A stretch of 64,000 nucleotides of DNA from Streptomyces mashuensis (GCF_014654785.1 NZ_BNBD01000001.1:992001-1056000); one strand, 5' to 3'. Numbered from the stretch's first letter, positions 51,418-60,591 are shown. Numbers and translations are program-made. The notes: generated from the letters alone by a model not told the origin.

Positions 51418-52668
51418 ATGCCCGGCATGAACCGCAGAGACTTCCTCGCCGCGACCGCGCTCTCGACCGCCGCCCTCCTGACGACCGGTCAGCCTACGTC
51501 CGCCGCCGCCCGGACCCGCACCACCGGCCCGGTGACCCCGCTGCTGCCCGCGCCCACCGGCCCGTATCGCGTCGGCGCCACCGCCCTCCACCTCGTCGAC
51601 CGCACCCGGCGCGACCCGCTGGAGCCGGGCATCCCCGTACGCGAGCTGATGCTGACGGTGCACCACCCCGCCCGCGCCACCACAGGACACCCGCCCGCCC
51701 CCTACATGACCGCCCGCGCCGCCACGTCCTTCGCGGAGTTCCAGCCCGCCGCCCACCCCGGGCTGCCCGCCGCCGGCGTGGACTGGGCGGGCCCGCGCAC
51801 CCACGCGTACGCCGGCGCTCCCGTGCTGCCCGGCCGGTGGCCCGTCCTCCTGTACAGCCCCGGCGGCGGCGACCCCCGCACCCTCGGCACCGCCCTCGCG
51901 GAGGACCTGGCCTCCCACGGCCACGTGGTCGTGACCGTCGACCACCCGGGCGACGCGTGCGGCGTCGAGTTCCCCCGCCCCGCGCCGCCGTACCGGACCG
52001 GCGTCCTCCGGGAGAGCGTCCTCCGGGGCGACCCGCGCACCGACCCCGCCCTCTTCCGCACCCTGATCGACGCCCGCGTCGCCGACCTCCGCTTCGTCCT
52101 CGGCCGGCTGGAGGACTGGGCGGCCGGCCACGGCACCGACGCCGACGGCCGACCCCTGCCCGCCGGGCTCGGCCGCACGCTGGACCTGCGGCGCACGGCC
52201 GCCTACGGGCACTCCGCCGGCGGCACCGCCGTCGCCCAGGCCCTGCACGAGGACCACCGGCTGCGCGCCGCCGTGAACCTGGAGGGCTTCCTCGACCACC
52301 CCACGGGCGAGCTGTTCCCCGTCGCCCGCGACGGCGCGGACCGGCCGCTGCTCCTGCTGGGCACCGACGGCTTCGCCGGCCGTACGGAACGGGACCGGTC
52401 CTGGCAGGCCGCCTGCCGCCGCTCCCGCGGCCACGCCGTCCGGCACGAGCTCACCGGCACCGCCCACTGGGTCTTCACCGACCACGCCGCCTTCGCGCCC
52501 CGGCTCCAGGCCGCCGGCCTGATGACTGCCGAGAGCCGCGCCGCCCTGGTCGGACCGCGGGACCCCGCCACCACCGTCCCCCTGGTCCGCGGGCTGGTCC
52601 GCGCCTTCCTCGCCCGGCACCTGGCCGCACCACAGCGCCCACGGGCCACCACGGCACCGGGCGTGTAG
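51418..52668 (+). CDS. Tat-exported alpha/beta hydrolase (PAF-acetylhydrolase/lipase-like)
   Basis: This 416-residue protein has a twin-arginine signal (NRRDFLAATALSTAALLTTG). The alpha/beta-hydrolase motifs are the oxyanion region LLYSPGGGDPRTLG, the nucleophile elbow YGHSAGG (serine at about residue 264), and a terminal histidine in ELTGTAHWVFTDH. The closest look is to the platelet-activating-factor acetylhydrolase/dienelactone type. It is exported folded and probably acts on an ester. An ATG 9 bp downstream (MNRRDF) may be the real start. It is divergent from the ArsR-like gene. Confidence 0.82.
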   Translation: MPGMNRRDFLAATALSTAALLTTGQPTSAAARTRTTGPVTPLLPAPTGPYRVGATALHLVDRTRRDPLEPGIPVRELMLTVHHPARATTGHPPAPYMTARAATSFAEFQPAAHPGLPAAGVDWAGPRTHAYAGAPVLPGRWPVLLYSPGGGDPRTLGTALAEDLASHGHVVVTVDHPGDACGVEFPRPAPPYRTGVLRESVLRGDPRTDPALFRTLIDARVADLRFVLGRLEDWAAGHGTDADGRPLPAGLGRTLDLRRTAAYGHSAGGTAVAQALHEDHRLRAAVNLEGFLDHPTGELFPVARDGADRPLLLLGTDGFAGRTERDRSWQAACRRSRGHAVRHELTGTAHWVFTDHAAFAPRLQAAGLMTAESRAALVGPRDPATTVPLVRGLVRAFLARHLAAPQRPRATTAPGV

Positions 52669-52712
52669 CGTCGGACCGACCGCGGACACGGGTGTGCGAA
52701 GGGGAGAACGGC

Positions 52713-53774
52713 ATGACGGACGGCGGCGGACAGCGGCAGCGCTGGGCCTACATCGGCTCGTTCACGCAGGCGGGCGGCCCCGGGCTGACCGTCGCCCGCG
52801 TCACGGACGGCACCGGCACGCTCACGCCCGTCCACCGCCTCGCCGGCGACACCCTCCCCAACCCCTCCTACCTGGCGCTCTCACCCGGCCGGGGCGTGCT
52901 CTACGCAGTGAGCGAGACCGACGAGGGCGCGGCCGCCGCCTTCTCCCTCGCCGACCCGGCGCGCCCCGAGATGCTGGGCGCCCCCGTGCCCGTACGCGGC
53001 GACGGGCCCACCCACCTCGCGGTCGCCGGGTCCGTGCTGCTCACCGCCAACTACGGCTCCGGCAGCGTCAGCGTGCTGCCCGTCCGCACCGGCGGCGCGC
53101 TCGGCGCGCCGGCCGCCGTGTACCCGCACCGCGGCTCCGGGCCCGTCACCGGTCGCCAGGCCGGGCCGCACGCCCACGCCGTCGTACCCGACCCCTCCGG
53201 GCGCTGGGTGCTCGCCACCGACCTCGGCACGGACACGGTGTGGATCTACGCGATCGACCCGCTGAGCGGCCTGCCGGTACCGCACGGCCAGGCGCGGCTG
53301 CGCCCCGGCAGCGGCCCCCGGCACCTGGTCTTCCACCCGCGCGGCGACCGCGCCTACGTCCTGAACGAGCTCGAGCCCACCCTGACCGTGTGCCGCTGGG
53401 ACGCGGACACCGGGACCCTGGAGCCCGGCGCCGTGACCCGGGTGGTGCCCGACGGCGCCGCGGACCCCACGTACCCGTCGGCACCCGTGATCTCCGCCGA
53501 CGGCCGTCTGCTGTGGGCCGCCAACCGCGGCGACGACAGCATCGCCACCCTCGCCCTCGACGCCGCGGGCGACACCTGCGAGCTGCGCTCCACCGTGTCC
53601 TGCGGCGGCCACTGGCCGCGCGACCTGACGGCCCATCCGGACGGCGGCGTGCTCTACGCGGCCAACGAACGCTCCGGCGACGTCACCTGGTTCACCGTCG
53701 ACCCCGGTACGGGCCTGCCGTCCCGCGGCGGCACGCTGCGGCTGCCCGCCGCCTCCTGCGTGGTCCTGGCCTGA
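52713..53774 (+). CDS. lactonase family protein (6-phosphogluconolactonase-like)
   Basis: This 353-residue cytoplasmic beta-propeller has seven-blade lactonase features: AYIGSFTQAGGPGLTV at the start, LPNPSYLALSPGRGVLYAVSE, GPHAHAVVPDPSGRWVLATDLGTD, GSGPRHLVFHPRGDRAYVLNELE and HWPRDLTAHPDGGVLYAANERSGDV near the end. Family members hydrolyse 6-phosphogluconolactone or other sugar lactones. Start ATG at 52713 has AGGGGAG at 8 bases. A bidirectional terminator follows its stop. Confidence 0.88.
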   Translation: MTDGGGQRQRWAYIGSFTQAGGPGLTVARVTDGTGTLTPVHRLAGDTLPNPSYLALSPGRGVLYAVSETDEGAAAAFSLADPARPEMLGAPVPVRGDGPTHLAVAGSVLLTANYGSGSVSVLPVRTGGALGAPAAVYPHRGSGPVTGRQAGPHAHAVVPDPSGRWVLATDLGTDTVWIYAIDPLSGLPVPHGQARLRPGSGPRHLVFHPRGDRAYVLNELEPTLTVCRWDADTGTLEPGAVTRVVPDGAADPTYPSAPVISADGRLLWAANRGDDSIATLALDAAGDTCELRSTVSCGGHWPRDLTAHPDGGVLYAANERSGDVTWFTVDPGTGLPSRGGTLRLPAASCVVLA

Positions 53775-53781
53775 ACGTGCC

Positions 53782-53813
53782 GGAGGGGCCTCCGCGGTGC
53801 GGAAGGCCCCTCC
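53782..53813. terminator. bidirectional terminator
   Basis: GGAGGGGCCT (53782-53791) pairs with AGGCCCCTCC (53804-53813), and CCGC with GCGG, leaving one bulged A and a 3-base loop. The 14-bp stem lies in the 67-bp gap between convergent stops. Confidence 0.7.
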
Positions 53814-53841
53814 CGGGATGCGCGCGACGGCACGCGGCACG

Positions 53842-54807
53842 TCAGCGGACCGGTGTCCCCTGCGGTGCGGGCTGCGGGGTGATGCCCAGCACCTCCGCGT
53901 ACTTGGCCAGCACCAGCTTGCCGATCGCCGGGTACGAGCCCAGCGGCTCGGCGGCCTCGCAGCCGGCCTCCTTCGCCGCCATGTCGACAAGGCTGCCGTC
54001 CACCTCCGGGCCGACCAGGCACGGCGCGAGCGCCAGCTGGTGCGAGCCCGAGGAGCGCAGCTGGTCGGCGGCGCGGGTGATCGCGCCGTCCTCGTCCAGC
54101 GCGGCGGCCAGCACCGGCACCGCCAGGCGGGCCGAGAGCAGCATGCCGGTGATGCCGGCGGCCTGCACGGCCTCCTCGCCGCCGACCGTCGCCAGCACGA
54201 TGCCGTCGGCGGCGGTCGCCACGGTGAACAGGCGCGCCCGGTCGGCACGGGCCAGGCCGGCCTCCGACAGGCGCACGTGCAGCGCCTCGGCGAGCAGCGG
54301 GTGCGGGCCGAGCGCGGCGGTCAGCTCGCCGGTCGCGCCGCTGTTCATCAGCGACTGGCGTATCCGGCGCAGCGCGGCGCTGTCCGGCCCCGCGAGCAGC
54401 GGGACCACCACGGCGTCGGGCGCCCGGTCCCAGGCCGCGAGGGCCTCGGCGGCGGCCTCGTCGCCCGCGGCGGCGGCTTCGCGCGCTTCGCCGGTGCGAG
54501 CGGCGCGCTGCGCGGCGGCGTGGCCGAGGACGGCCTCCAGCGCGGGGAAGCCCTCACCGGCGTCGGCCTCGGCCGCGTCGACGTAGCCGACGCGCGCGTC
54601 GAGGCCGGGGAGCTCGGAACGGGCGATGCTGAGGATCTCCTCGGCGGTGCGACGCATGGTCAGGTCGGGCGTCCCGGGCACGGCGAGCACCAGCGGGGGC
54701 GCACCCGCCGGAGCGACCACGGGCTCGGGCCGCCGGTGCCGCCCGGGCTGGCGGGGGCGTGGCATTCGTACTGGCAGGCCGGACGCGGGTCCTGTGGGGG
54801 AGCTCAT
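53842..54807 (-). CDS. CbiX/SirB-like protein with altered active site
   Basis: This 321-residue protein has two CbiX-like halves: about residues 38-150 (LVLAVPGTPDLTMRRTAEEI through VVVPLLAG) and about 170-290 (IVLATVGGEEA, PVLAAALDEDGAITRAAD, HQLALAPCLVGPEVDG). In sirohydrochlorin and cobalt chelatases the first strand ends in A-H-G-S, whose histidine binds the metal. Here that position reads A-V-P-G-T, so the histidine is missing. It probably does not insert metal, or uses other residues. It stands alone, convergent with the lactonase gene. Confidence 0.65.
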   Translation of the reverse strand: MSSPTGPASGLPVRMPRPRQPGRHRRPEPVVAPAGAPPLVLAVPGTPDLTMRRTAEEILSIARSELPGLDARVGYVDAAEADAGEGFPALEAVLGHAAAQRAARTGEAREAAAAGDEAAAEALAAWDRAPDAVVVPLLAGPDSAALRRIRQSLMNSGATGELTAALGPHPLLAEALHVRLSEAGLARADRARLFTVATAADGIVLATVGGEEAVQAAGITGMLLSARLAVPVLAAALDEDGAITRAADQLRSSGSHQLALAPCLVGPEVDGSLVDMAAKEAGCEAAEPLGSYPAIGKLVLAKYAEVLGITPQPAPQGTPVR

Positions 54808-54924
54808 GGCGCCGCATGTTAGCCGTTCATAGGACTTCGACGTTCGACTGGGGGTAACTGGACAAGGTCTGTCCGGTTTTATTCGTTCACTCCTACGAGA
54901 CCTCTCCGAAGGGCCCGGAAGTGA

Positions 54925-55938
54925 TCAGCGGACGACGCACAGCAGCGTGCCGTCCACCGGCAGGGCCAGCCGGCCGGCCGCCAGCGCCGCGGCCACGTGC
55001 AGGGCGCCGTCGAGCGGGTCGCCCGCGGCCGGCACGCAGCGTGCGTACGGCAGTTGCTTCCGCAACTCCTCGCGCACCGGCCCCAGAAGCGGCTCGCCGA
55101 CCCGGAACAGCCCACCGGTCAGGGCCACGTCGGCCACGTCGTGACTTCCCTTACTCCCGCGCCGCGGGCACGCCGCGGCCGCCGCCCCGGCGATGTGGCC
55201 GGCGGCGGCCCGCAGCACGCCCGCCGCGACCGGGTCGTGGGCCGCGGCGCAGCGGGCCACCTCCGGGGCGAAGGACGCCAGCACGGCGGGGCGGTCCGGG
55301 CGCGGGTACAGCCGGGCCGGCAGCCCGGCCACCGGCCCGAACAGCGCCTCGGCCCGTTCCAGCAGCGCGGCCGAGCCGCCCGTGCGCCCGTCGTACGCGC
55401 GCAGCGCCGCCTCCAGGCCGGCCCGGCCGATCCAGGCGCCGCTGCCGCAGTCGCCGAGCAGGTGGCCCCAGCCGTCCACGCGCCGCCAGCCGCCGCCGGG
55501 CGTCAGGTCGGTGCCCAGCGCCACGAGGCCGGTACCCGCCGCGACGACCGCGCCGGGGCGCGCGCCGAGCGCCCCCGCGTACGCCGTCACGGCGTCGGAG
55601 GCCAGGGCGAGCAGGGGCGCGCCGAGTTCGCGGTGCAGGGCGTCGGGCAGCAGCGCCCGCAGCTCCTCGCCGAGCGTGGCCATGCCGGAGGCGCCCACGC
55701 AGACCGCCGCGCAGGGGGCCGCGGTGCCGGACTCGGCCAGCAACTCCCGGGCCAGCGGCAGCACCTGGCCGAGCAGCCCGCGGGCGTCCATGCCGCGCCC
55801 GGCCGTCGCCACCGGCACCGTCGACGTACGCACCCGCACCGGCCCGCCGTCCCCGGCGTCCAGCGCCACGCGCACCCCCGAACCCCCCGAGTCCACGCCC
55901 AGTACGGGCCGGCCCCCGTGCCCCGTCGCGTCCGCCAT
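54925..55938 (-). CDS. N-acetylglucosamine kinase-like (BadF/BadG) protein
   Basis: This 337-residue ASKHA-fold protein has the phosphate-1 motif VLGVDSGGSGVRVAL (about residue 12), phosphate-2 and sugar-binding region SDAVTAYAGALGARPGAVVAAGTG, and GWGHLLGDCGSGAWIGRAGLEAAL, the hallmark of eukaryote-like GlcNAc kinases (BadF/BadG/BcrA/BcrD family). It should phosphorylate N-acetylglucosamine or a related amino sugar in the cytoplasm. No DasR-type palindrome was seen upstream. The following ung gene is on the same strand 29 bp upstream. Confidence 0.85.
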   Translation of the reverse strand: MADATGHGGRPVLGVDSGGSGVRVALDAGDGGPVRVRTSTVPVATAGRGMDARGLLGQVLPLARELLAESGTAAPCAAVCVGASGMATLGEELRALLPDALHRELGAPLLALASDAVTAYAGALGARPGAVVAAGTGLVALGTDLTPGGGWRRVDGWGHLLGDCGSGAWIGRAGLEAALRAYDGRTGGSAALLERAEALFGPVAGLPARLYPRPDRPAVLASFAPEVARCAAAHDPVAAGVLRAAAGHIAGAAAAACPRRGSKGSHDVADVALTGGLFRVGEPLLGPVREELRKQLPYARCVPAAGDPLDGALHVAAALAAGRLALPVDGTLLCVVR

Positions 55939-55967
55939 GACCGGGCACCCTACCGCCGGGCGGCCCG

Positions 55968-56645
55968 TCAGGGCAGACGCCAGTCCACCGGCGCGGAACC
56001 CTGCCCCAGCAGCAGGTCGTTGACCCGGCTGAACGGCCGCGAGCCGAAGAAGCCGCGGTCGGCCGACATGGGGGAGGGGTGCGCCGACTCGACGCAGGGC
56101 ACGCCGCCCAGCAGCGGCCGCAGATTGCGGGCGTCCCGCCCCCACAACACCGCCACCAGCGGCTTGCCCCGGGCCACCAGGGCGCGGATCGCCTGCTCGG
56201 TGACCTCCTCCCAGCCCTTGCCGCGGTGCGCGGCGGGCCGGCGCGGGGCGGTGGTGAGCGCCCTGTTGAGCAGCAGGACGCCCTGCCGCGTCCACGGTGT
56301 GAGGTCGCCGTTGGACGGGCGGGGCAGTCCCAGGTCGGTGTTGAGCTCGCGGAATATGTTCTCCAGGCTTCCGGGCAGCGGCCGGACCTCCGGCGCCACC
56401 GAGAAGCTCAGGCCGACGGCGTGGCCGGGCGTGGGGTACGGGTCCTGTCCGACGACGAGCACCCGTACGTCGTCGAACGGCTGCTGGAAGGCGCGCAGCA
56501 CGTTCGGGCCCGCGGGCAGGTAGGTCCGGCCCGCGGCGATCTCGGCGCGCAGGAAGTCGCCCATCGCGGCGATGCGCCCGGCCACCGGCTCCAGCGCCTT
56601 GGCCCAGCCCGGTTCGACGATTTCGTTCAACGGTCGTGCAGCCAC
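55968..56645 (-). CDS. ung: uracil-DNA glycosylase, family 1
   Basis: This 225-residue enzyme has the catalytic water-activating loop [19 protein letters not shown] (aspartate about residue 66) and the leucine-loop motif [13 protein letters not shown] (histidine about residue 189), which identify UNG family 1. It removes uracil from DNA. The ATG at 56643-56645 gives a normal-length protein. It is probably cotranscribed with the GlcNAc kinase-like gene 29 bp downstream. Confidence 0.95.
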   Translation of the reverse strand: MAARPLNEIVEPGWAKALEPVAGRIAAMGDFLRAEIAAGRTYLPAGPNVLRAFQQPFDDVRVLVVGQDPYPTPGHAVGLSFSVAPEVRPLPGSLENIFRELNTDLGLPRPSNGDLTPWTRQGVLLLNRALTTAPRRPAAHRGKGWEEVTEQAIRALVARGKPLVAVLWGRDARNLRPLLGGVPCVESAHPSPMSADRGFFGSRPFSRVNDLLLGQGSAPVDWRLP

Positions 56646-56727
56646 GGAGCGTCACCCTAGTGGGTCGGCTGCGGGTCCGTCGACTCGCGTCAACAGGAGG
56701 GCGGGGAGGGGGCCGCGAGGGGGACGC

Positions 56728-57525
56728 TCATGCGCCCGTCGAGTGGACCCCGCCGTCCACGTGGACGATCTCGCCCGTCGTGGCGGGGAACCAGTCCGAC
56801 AGCAGCGCGGCCACCGCGCGGCCGGCGGGGGAGGGGTCGGTGGCGTTCCAGCCGAGCGGGGCCCGGTCGGGCCAGAGCGTGGCGAGGTCGTCGAAGCCCG
56901 GGATGGACTTGGCCGCCATCGACTTCAGCGGGCCGGCCGCCACCAGGTTGCAGCGCACGCCGCGCGGCCCGAGGTCGCGGGCCAGGTAGCGGTTGACGGA
57001 CTCCAGCGCGGCCTTGGCCACGCCCATCCAGTCGTAGCGCGGCCACGCCACCTGCGCGTCGAAGGTCACGCCCACCAGCGACCCGCCGCGCGGCATCAGC
57101 GGCAGCAGGGCCGTGGCCAGCGACTTGTAGGAGTACGCGGAGACCTCGACGGCGCGCGAGACCGCGTCCCAGCCGGCGTCGAGGAAGGAGAACACCTCCT
57201 GCGGGCCGAAGGCGATGGAGTGCACCACGCCGTCGAGGACGGCGTCCCCCGCCTGCCGGTCGCCGCCCTGGAAGTGCCCGCGCACCGCGTCCGGCAGCGC
57301 GGCCAGGTGGTCCGGGTCGGTGACGTCCAGCTCGACGACGGGCGCCGGTTTGGGCAGCCGGGCCGCTATGCGTTCGACGAGGGCGAGCCGGCCGTAGCCG
57401 GTGAGGACGACGTCGGCGCCCTCCTCCTGGGCCGTGCGGGCCGCGTGGAAGGCGATGGAACTCTCGGTGAGGACGCCGGTGACGAGGACGCGCTTGCCGG
57501 CGAGGATGCCGCTCATGGTGATCAT
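56728..57525 (-). CDS. fabI: enoyl-ACP reductase (FabI/InhA type)
   Basis: This 265-residue short-chain dehydrogenase-type reductase resembles InhA: VLTESSIAFHAARTAQEEGADVVLTGYGR (NADH site), LDGVVHSIAFGPQ, the catalytic Tyr and Lys in RYDWMGVAKAALESVNRYLA, and NLVAAGPLKSMAAKSIPGF. It reduces enoyl-ACP in fatty acid elongation. It is the last gene of an operon with a desaturase, MFS transporter and DUF2156 protein, rather than in a core fab cluster. It may therefore serve a specialised lipid or be a self-resistance copy. The ATG at 57523 or one 9 bp later may be the start. Confidence 0.9.
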   Translation of the reverse strand: MITMSGILAGKRVLVTGVLTESSIAFHAARTAQEEGADVVLTGYGRLALVERIAARLPKPAPVVELDVTDPDHLAALPDAVRGHFQGGDRQAGDAVLDGVVHSIAFGPQEVFSFLDAGWDAVSRAVEVSAYSYKSLATALLPLMPRGGSLVGVTFDAQVAWPRYDWMGVAKAALESVNRYLARDLGPRGVRCNLVAAGPLKSMAAKSIPGFDDLATLWPDRAPLGWNATDPSPAGRAVAALLSDWFPATTGEIVHVDGGVHSTGA

Positions 57526-57572
57526 CAGTCCTGTTCGGTCGGGAAGGCGGGTGGGTGAAAGGGAGGAGGGCG

Positions 57573-58958
57573 TCAGTGGCGGTCCACCGACTCGCCCGTC
57601 GTGCGCTCGCCGAGCAGCAGCACGCTCAGCGCCAGCAGGGACATCGCGGCGGCGATCACCACGAACAGCGGCCCGGCGCCGTACGCCTCCAGCACCGGCA
57701 GCAGGGCGAACGGCAGTGCCGCGGCGCTGAGCTTGGACAGCGAGTAGGCGAGGCCGGAGGCCGCGGCGCGGATCGCCGTCGGGTACTGCTCGGCGAGGTA
57801 GACGTGGGAGACGTTGGCGAAGACGTTGCTGACGAGCGTGTAGCAGAACCCGGCCAGGATCAGCAGCGCCGGCGAGGCGGCGTAGGCGAAGCCGAGGCCG
57901 GTGACCACCATCGCCCCCGCGGACAGGGCCACCAGCGTCCTGCGCTCGACGCGGTCGATCACCGGCAGGGACAGCGCCGAGCCGATGGGGTAGCCCAGGA
58001 ACGACAGGGCGGTGAAGCCGAGGCCGGCCACGACGTCGTAGCCCTTGGCGGCCAGGATCTGCGGCGCGAGCGAGCCGAAGCCGTAGTAGCCCACCACGGA
58101 CAGCACGCACACCAGCCACAGCATGACCGTCCGGCGGCGGTACGGGGCCTGGAGCACCGTCCGTATCCGCGGCGGCTCCACGGGCGCGGAGGGAGCGGCG
58201 GCGGTCGCGGCCGGGGCGGACGCCTCGGCGTACGGCCGGGCGGTGCCCGCCGGGATCTGGGCCTCCATCCGGGCCACGAGCCGTTCGGCCTCCTCGTGCC
58301 GGCCCACCGCCGCCAGCCAGCGCGGCGATTCGATCAGCTGCCGGCGGAGCACCCACACCACCGCCGAGCCGAGCGAGCCGATGACGAAGAGCCAGCGCCA
58401 GCCGTCCAGGCCCAGCGGGCTGCGCGGGACGAGCCACAGCGCCGCGAAGCCCACGGCGGGCACCCCGCAGAAGGCGATGGTGTAGGCCCAGGCGGTGTAC
58501 CGGCCGCGCTTGGAGGCGGGCAGGACGTCCGCCAGGTAGCAGTCGGAGAGCGACTGCTCGGCGCCGATGCCGATGCCCGCCAGGAAGCGCGTGGCGATGA
58601 GCCAGGCGGCGTTCGGGGAGAAGGCGCCCAGCAGCGAGAAGCCCGAGTAGAGGGCGAGGTTGACGAGGAAGGCGCGCCGCCGGCCGTACCGGTCGGCGAT
58701 CCGGCCCAGCAGCAGCGAGCCGATGAACTGGCCGATGAACGCCGACGCCAGCACCAGCTTGAGCGTGGTGGCGCCGAACGCGAAATCGTTCTGGAGGACC
58801 TTGGAGACGGTCCCGGAGAGGTTGTTCTCGAAGGTGTCGAAGAGCAGGCCGATGCCGACGACGCCGGTGAGCCGGCGGTGCATGGGGGTGATCGGCATCC
58901 GGTCGAGCCGGTCGCCGACGGACGGCGCGACCACGGGGCGGACGGTGGTGGTGGTCAT
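57573..58958 (-). CDS. MFS transporter (metabolite:H+ symporter type)
   Basis: This 461-residue permease has about twelve segments and both major MFS signatures: GRIADRYGRRRAFLVN after segment 2 and RFLAGIGIGAEQSLSDCYLADVLPASKRGRY after segments 4-5. The central loop is long (about 60 residues, Ala/Pro rich). It resembles acidic metabolite and aromatic-acid symporters. The start used is the ATG at 58956-58958 (MTTTTVRP). Gene order with the desaturase (96 bp upstream) and fabI (47 bp downstream) suggests a role in moving the product or precursor of this pathway. Confidence 0.85.
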   Translation of the reverse strand: MTTTTVRPVVAPSVGDRLDRMPITPMHRRLTGVVGIGLLFDTFENNLSGTVSKVLQNDFAFGATTLKLVLASAFIGQFIGSLLLGRIADRYGRRRAFLVNLALYSGFSLLGAFSPNAAWLIATRFLAGIGIGAEQSLSDCYLADVLPASKRGRYTAWAYTIAFCGVPAVGFAALWLVPRSPLGLDGWRWLFVIGSLGSAVVWVLRRQLIESPRWLAAVGRHEEAERLVARMEAQIPAGTARPYAEASAPAATAAAPSAPVEPPRIRTVLQAPYRRRTVMLWLVCVLSVVGYYGFGSLAPQILAAKGYDVVAGLGFTALSFLGYPIGSALSLPVIDRVERRTLVALSAGAMVVTGLGFAYAASPALLILAGFCYTLVSNVFANVSHVYLAEQYPTAIRAAASGLAYSLSKLSAAALPFALLPVLEAYGAGPLFVVIAAAMSLLALSVLLLGERTTGESVDRH

Positions 58959-59054
58959 GGTGTTCCCGGGGAGGAGGGCGTGCGGGGGCGGGGAGCGGGA
59001 GGAGGGGCCGCCGGCCGGGCGCACCGGCCCGGCCGGCGGCGGCCCTCCCGGTGG

Positions 59055-60173
59055 CTAGGCCACCGGCAGGCCGTCGCGGCCCACCTCGCCCCGCCGGATC
59101 GGGGCGCTGACCTCGTGCAGGTACGAGGCCACCTCGCGGTAGGAGGCCCAGAACCCCACCTCGTGGTAGGGCACGCCGCGTTCCGCGCAGTACTCGCGGG
59201 TCAGCTCCCGGGCGCGGGCCAGGTGCTTCTGCGGCATCGCGGGGAACAGGTGGTGTTCCACCTGGTAGTTGAGGCCGCCGTAGAGGAAGTCGATCAGCCG
59301 GGAGGGGCGGATGTTGCGGGAGGTGAGGACCTGGCGCTCCAGCCAGTCCAGCGTCTCCTTCTCCCCGTCCCGGACGGCCATGCCCTTGTGGTTGGGGGCG
59401 AAGATCAGGCCGAAGTACACGCCGAGCGCGGCCTGCTGCACCAGGATGAAGGCCACCGCGAGCAGCGGCGACAGCAGCCAGAACACGGCCGTCAGGTAGA
59501 TCGCCACGCGCAGCACGAGCAGCGTGGACTCCAGCACCGGGCGCTTGGTCCTGCCCTCGGCTATCGACTTCACCGCGGTCTTGTGCATCTTGAACGACTC
59601 GAGCGTCAGCAGCACGAAGAACAGCACGCTCTGGTAGCGGACCACGAAGCGCTGGCTCCCCTTGCGGGTGGCGTACTGCTTGAGGTCGAAGATGACCGTG
59701 CGGCGCCCGATGTCGGGGTCCATGTCGAGGTGGTTGGGGTTGCTGTGGTGACGGTTGTGGTGGTTGACCCACCAGCCGTAGCTCACCCCGTTGACGAAGT
59801 TGGCGTGGAAGTAGCCGACGATCGAGGCGGCGGTCTTGTTGCGGAACATGGCCTTGTGGCCGGCGTCGTGCCACATGAAGGCCGACTGGCCGCCGCACAG
59901 GCCCATCCACAGCGCCACCAGCAGCTGCCACCACGAGTCGCCGAGCAGCACGAAGGCGGCGATGCCGGCGACCAGCAGCGAGGTGTTGAGCGTCAGCCGC
60001 CACGCGTAGTAGCGGGGATCGAGATCGAGCAGCCCCTCGGCCTTCACGCGCTTCAGCAGCTCGGCGAAGGTGGCCGAGGCGCCGGTGCGCTGCTGCGGGG
60101 CGGGGGTGGCACGGTGGTCCCGGAGCGAGGTGACGCCCCCGGGACCGGTCGTGCTCGGATGTGGAGATCGCAT
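59055..60173 (-). CDS. membrane fatty acid desaturase (front-end/acyl-lipid type)
   Basis: This 372-residue integral membrane di-iron enzyme shows the three histidine boxes: HDAGH (about residue 103), HNRHH (about residue 139) and QVEHH (about residue 301). The Q in the third box is typical of front-end and acyl-lipid desaturases such as DesA3 relatives. There are four membrane helices. No cytochrome b5 domain is fused. The ATG at 60171-60173 has GGGAGC 7 bases upstream. It introduces a cis double bond into an acyl chain using O2. Confidence 0.9.
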   Translation of the reverse strand: MRSPHPSTTGPGGVTSLRDHRATPAPQQRTGASATFAELLKRVKAEGLLDLDPRYYAWRLTLNTSLLVAGIAAFVLLGDSWWQLLVALWMGLCGGQSAFMWHDAGHKAMFRNKTAASIVGYFHANFVNGVSYGWWVNHHNRHHSNPNHLDMDPDIGRRTVIFDLKQYATRKGSQRFVVRYQSVLFFVLLTLESFKMHKTAVKSIAEGRTKRPVLESTLLVLRVAIYLTAVFWLLSPLLAVAFILVQQAALGVYFGLIFAPNHKGMAVRDGEKETLDWLERQVLTSRNIRPSRLIDFLYGGLNYQVEHHLFPAMPQKHLARARELTREYCAERGVPYHEVGFWASYREVASYLHEVSAPIRRGEVGRDGLPVA

Positions 60174-60357
60174 TTTCGGTGCTCCCGTGGGAAAAGAGGC
60201 GCCCGGTCGTGCGCGGTGCGCCGCATTCGGCCGGCATTCGCCGGACCGCACTCCGGGCGGACAGTTGCGGCGAAGCCTTTCGCGCCGTGCTGATATGTCG
60301 CTGATGCTGGGCTGACCGGTGAATGCGGCGGTGCGTACCGCACCGGTGCGGCCGGGT

Positions 60358-60522
60358 TCAGGCCGCGGCGTGCCGGCCGGTACTCAGCCGGCCGTCGAGC
60401 GCGCGGACGACCTCGTCCGCCTCGCGGGCGAGTTCTTCGTCGTCCGGCAGTCCGATGATGCGCATCAGGTAGTCCACCATCGACTGCCGCAGGGCGTCGG
60501 TACCGCTCTCCCGGTGGGTCAT
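60358..60522 (-). CDS. 54-residue small acidic protein in the DUF2156-desaturase operon
   Basis: This short gene starts at the ATG complementary to 60520-60522, with GAGGAGG 6 bases upstream, the strongest ribosome site in this operon. The protein begins MTHRESGTDALRQSMVDYLM, continues as an acidic helix (LPDDEELAREADEVVRALDG) and ends in GRLSTGRHAAA. Third codon positions are nearly all G/C, as in real genes here. It has no signal peptide or cysteines. I cannot assign a family. It may be a chaperone, an acyl or aminoacyl acceptor peptide, or a regulator. Confidence 0.7.
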   Translation of the reverse strand: MTHRESGTDALRQSMVDYLMRIIGLPDDEELAREADEVVRALDGRLSTGRHAAA

Positions 60523-60591
60523 GGCCGCCTCCTCGTGGGCGAATGTGGAAACCTCTTCGAATACAGGTGTGTGCAGAACGCGTGGGGGCGA

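Noticed and set aside
48120..53774. A 5.6-kb open frame on the plus strand
   Set aside because: Only its 3' end (from 52713) is a real gene, the lactonase. The rest is antisense to the Lrp, FUSC-type and ArsR-like genes.
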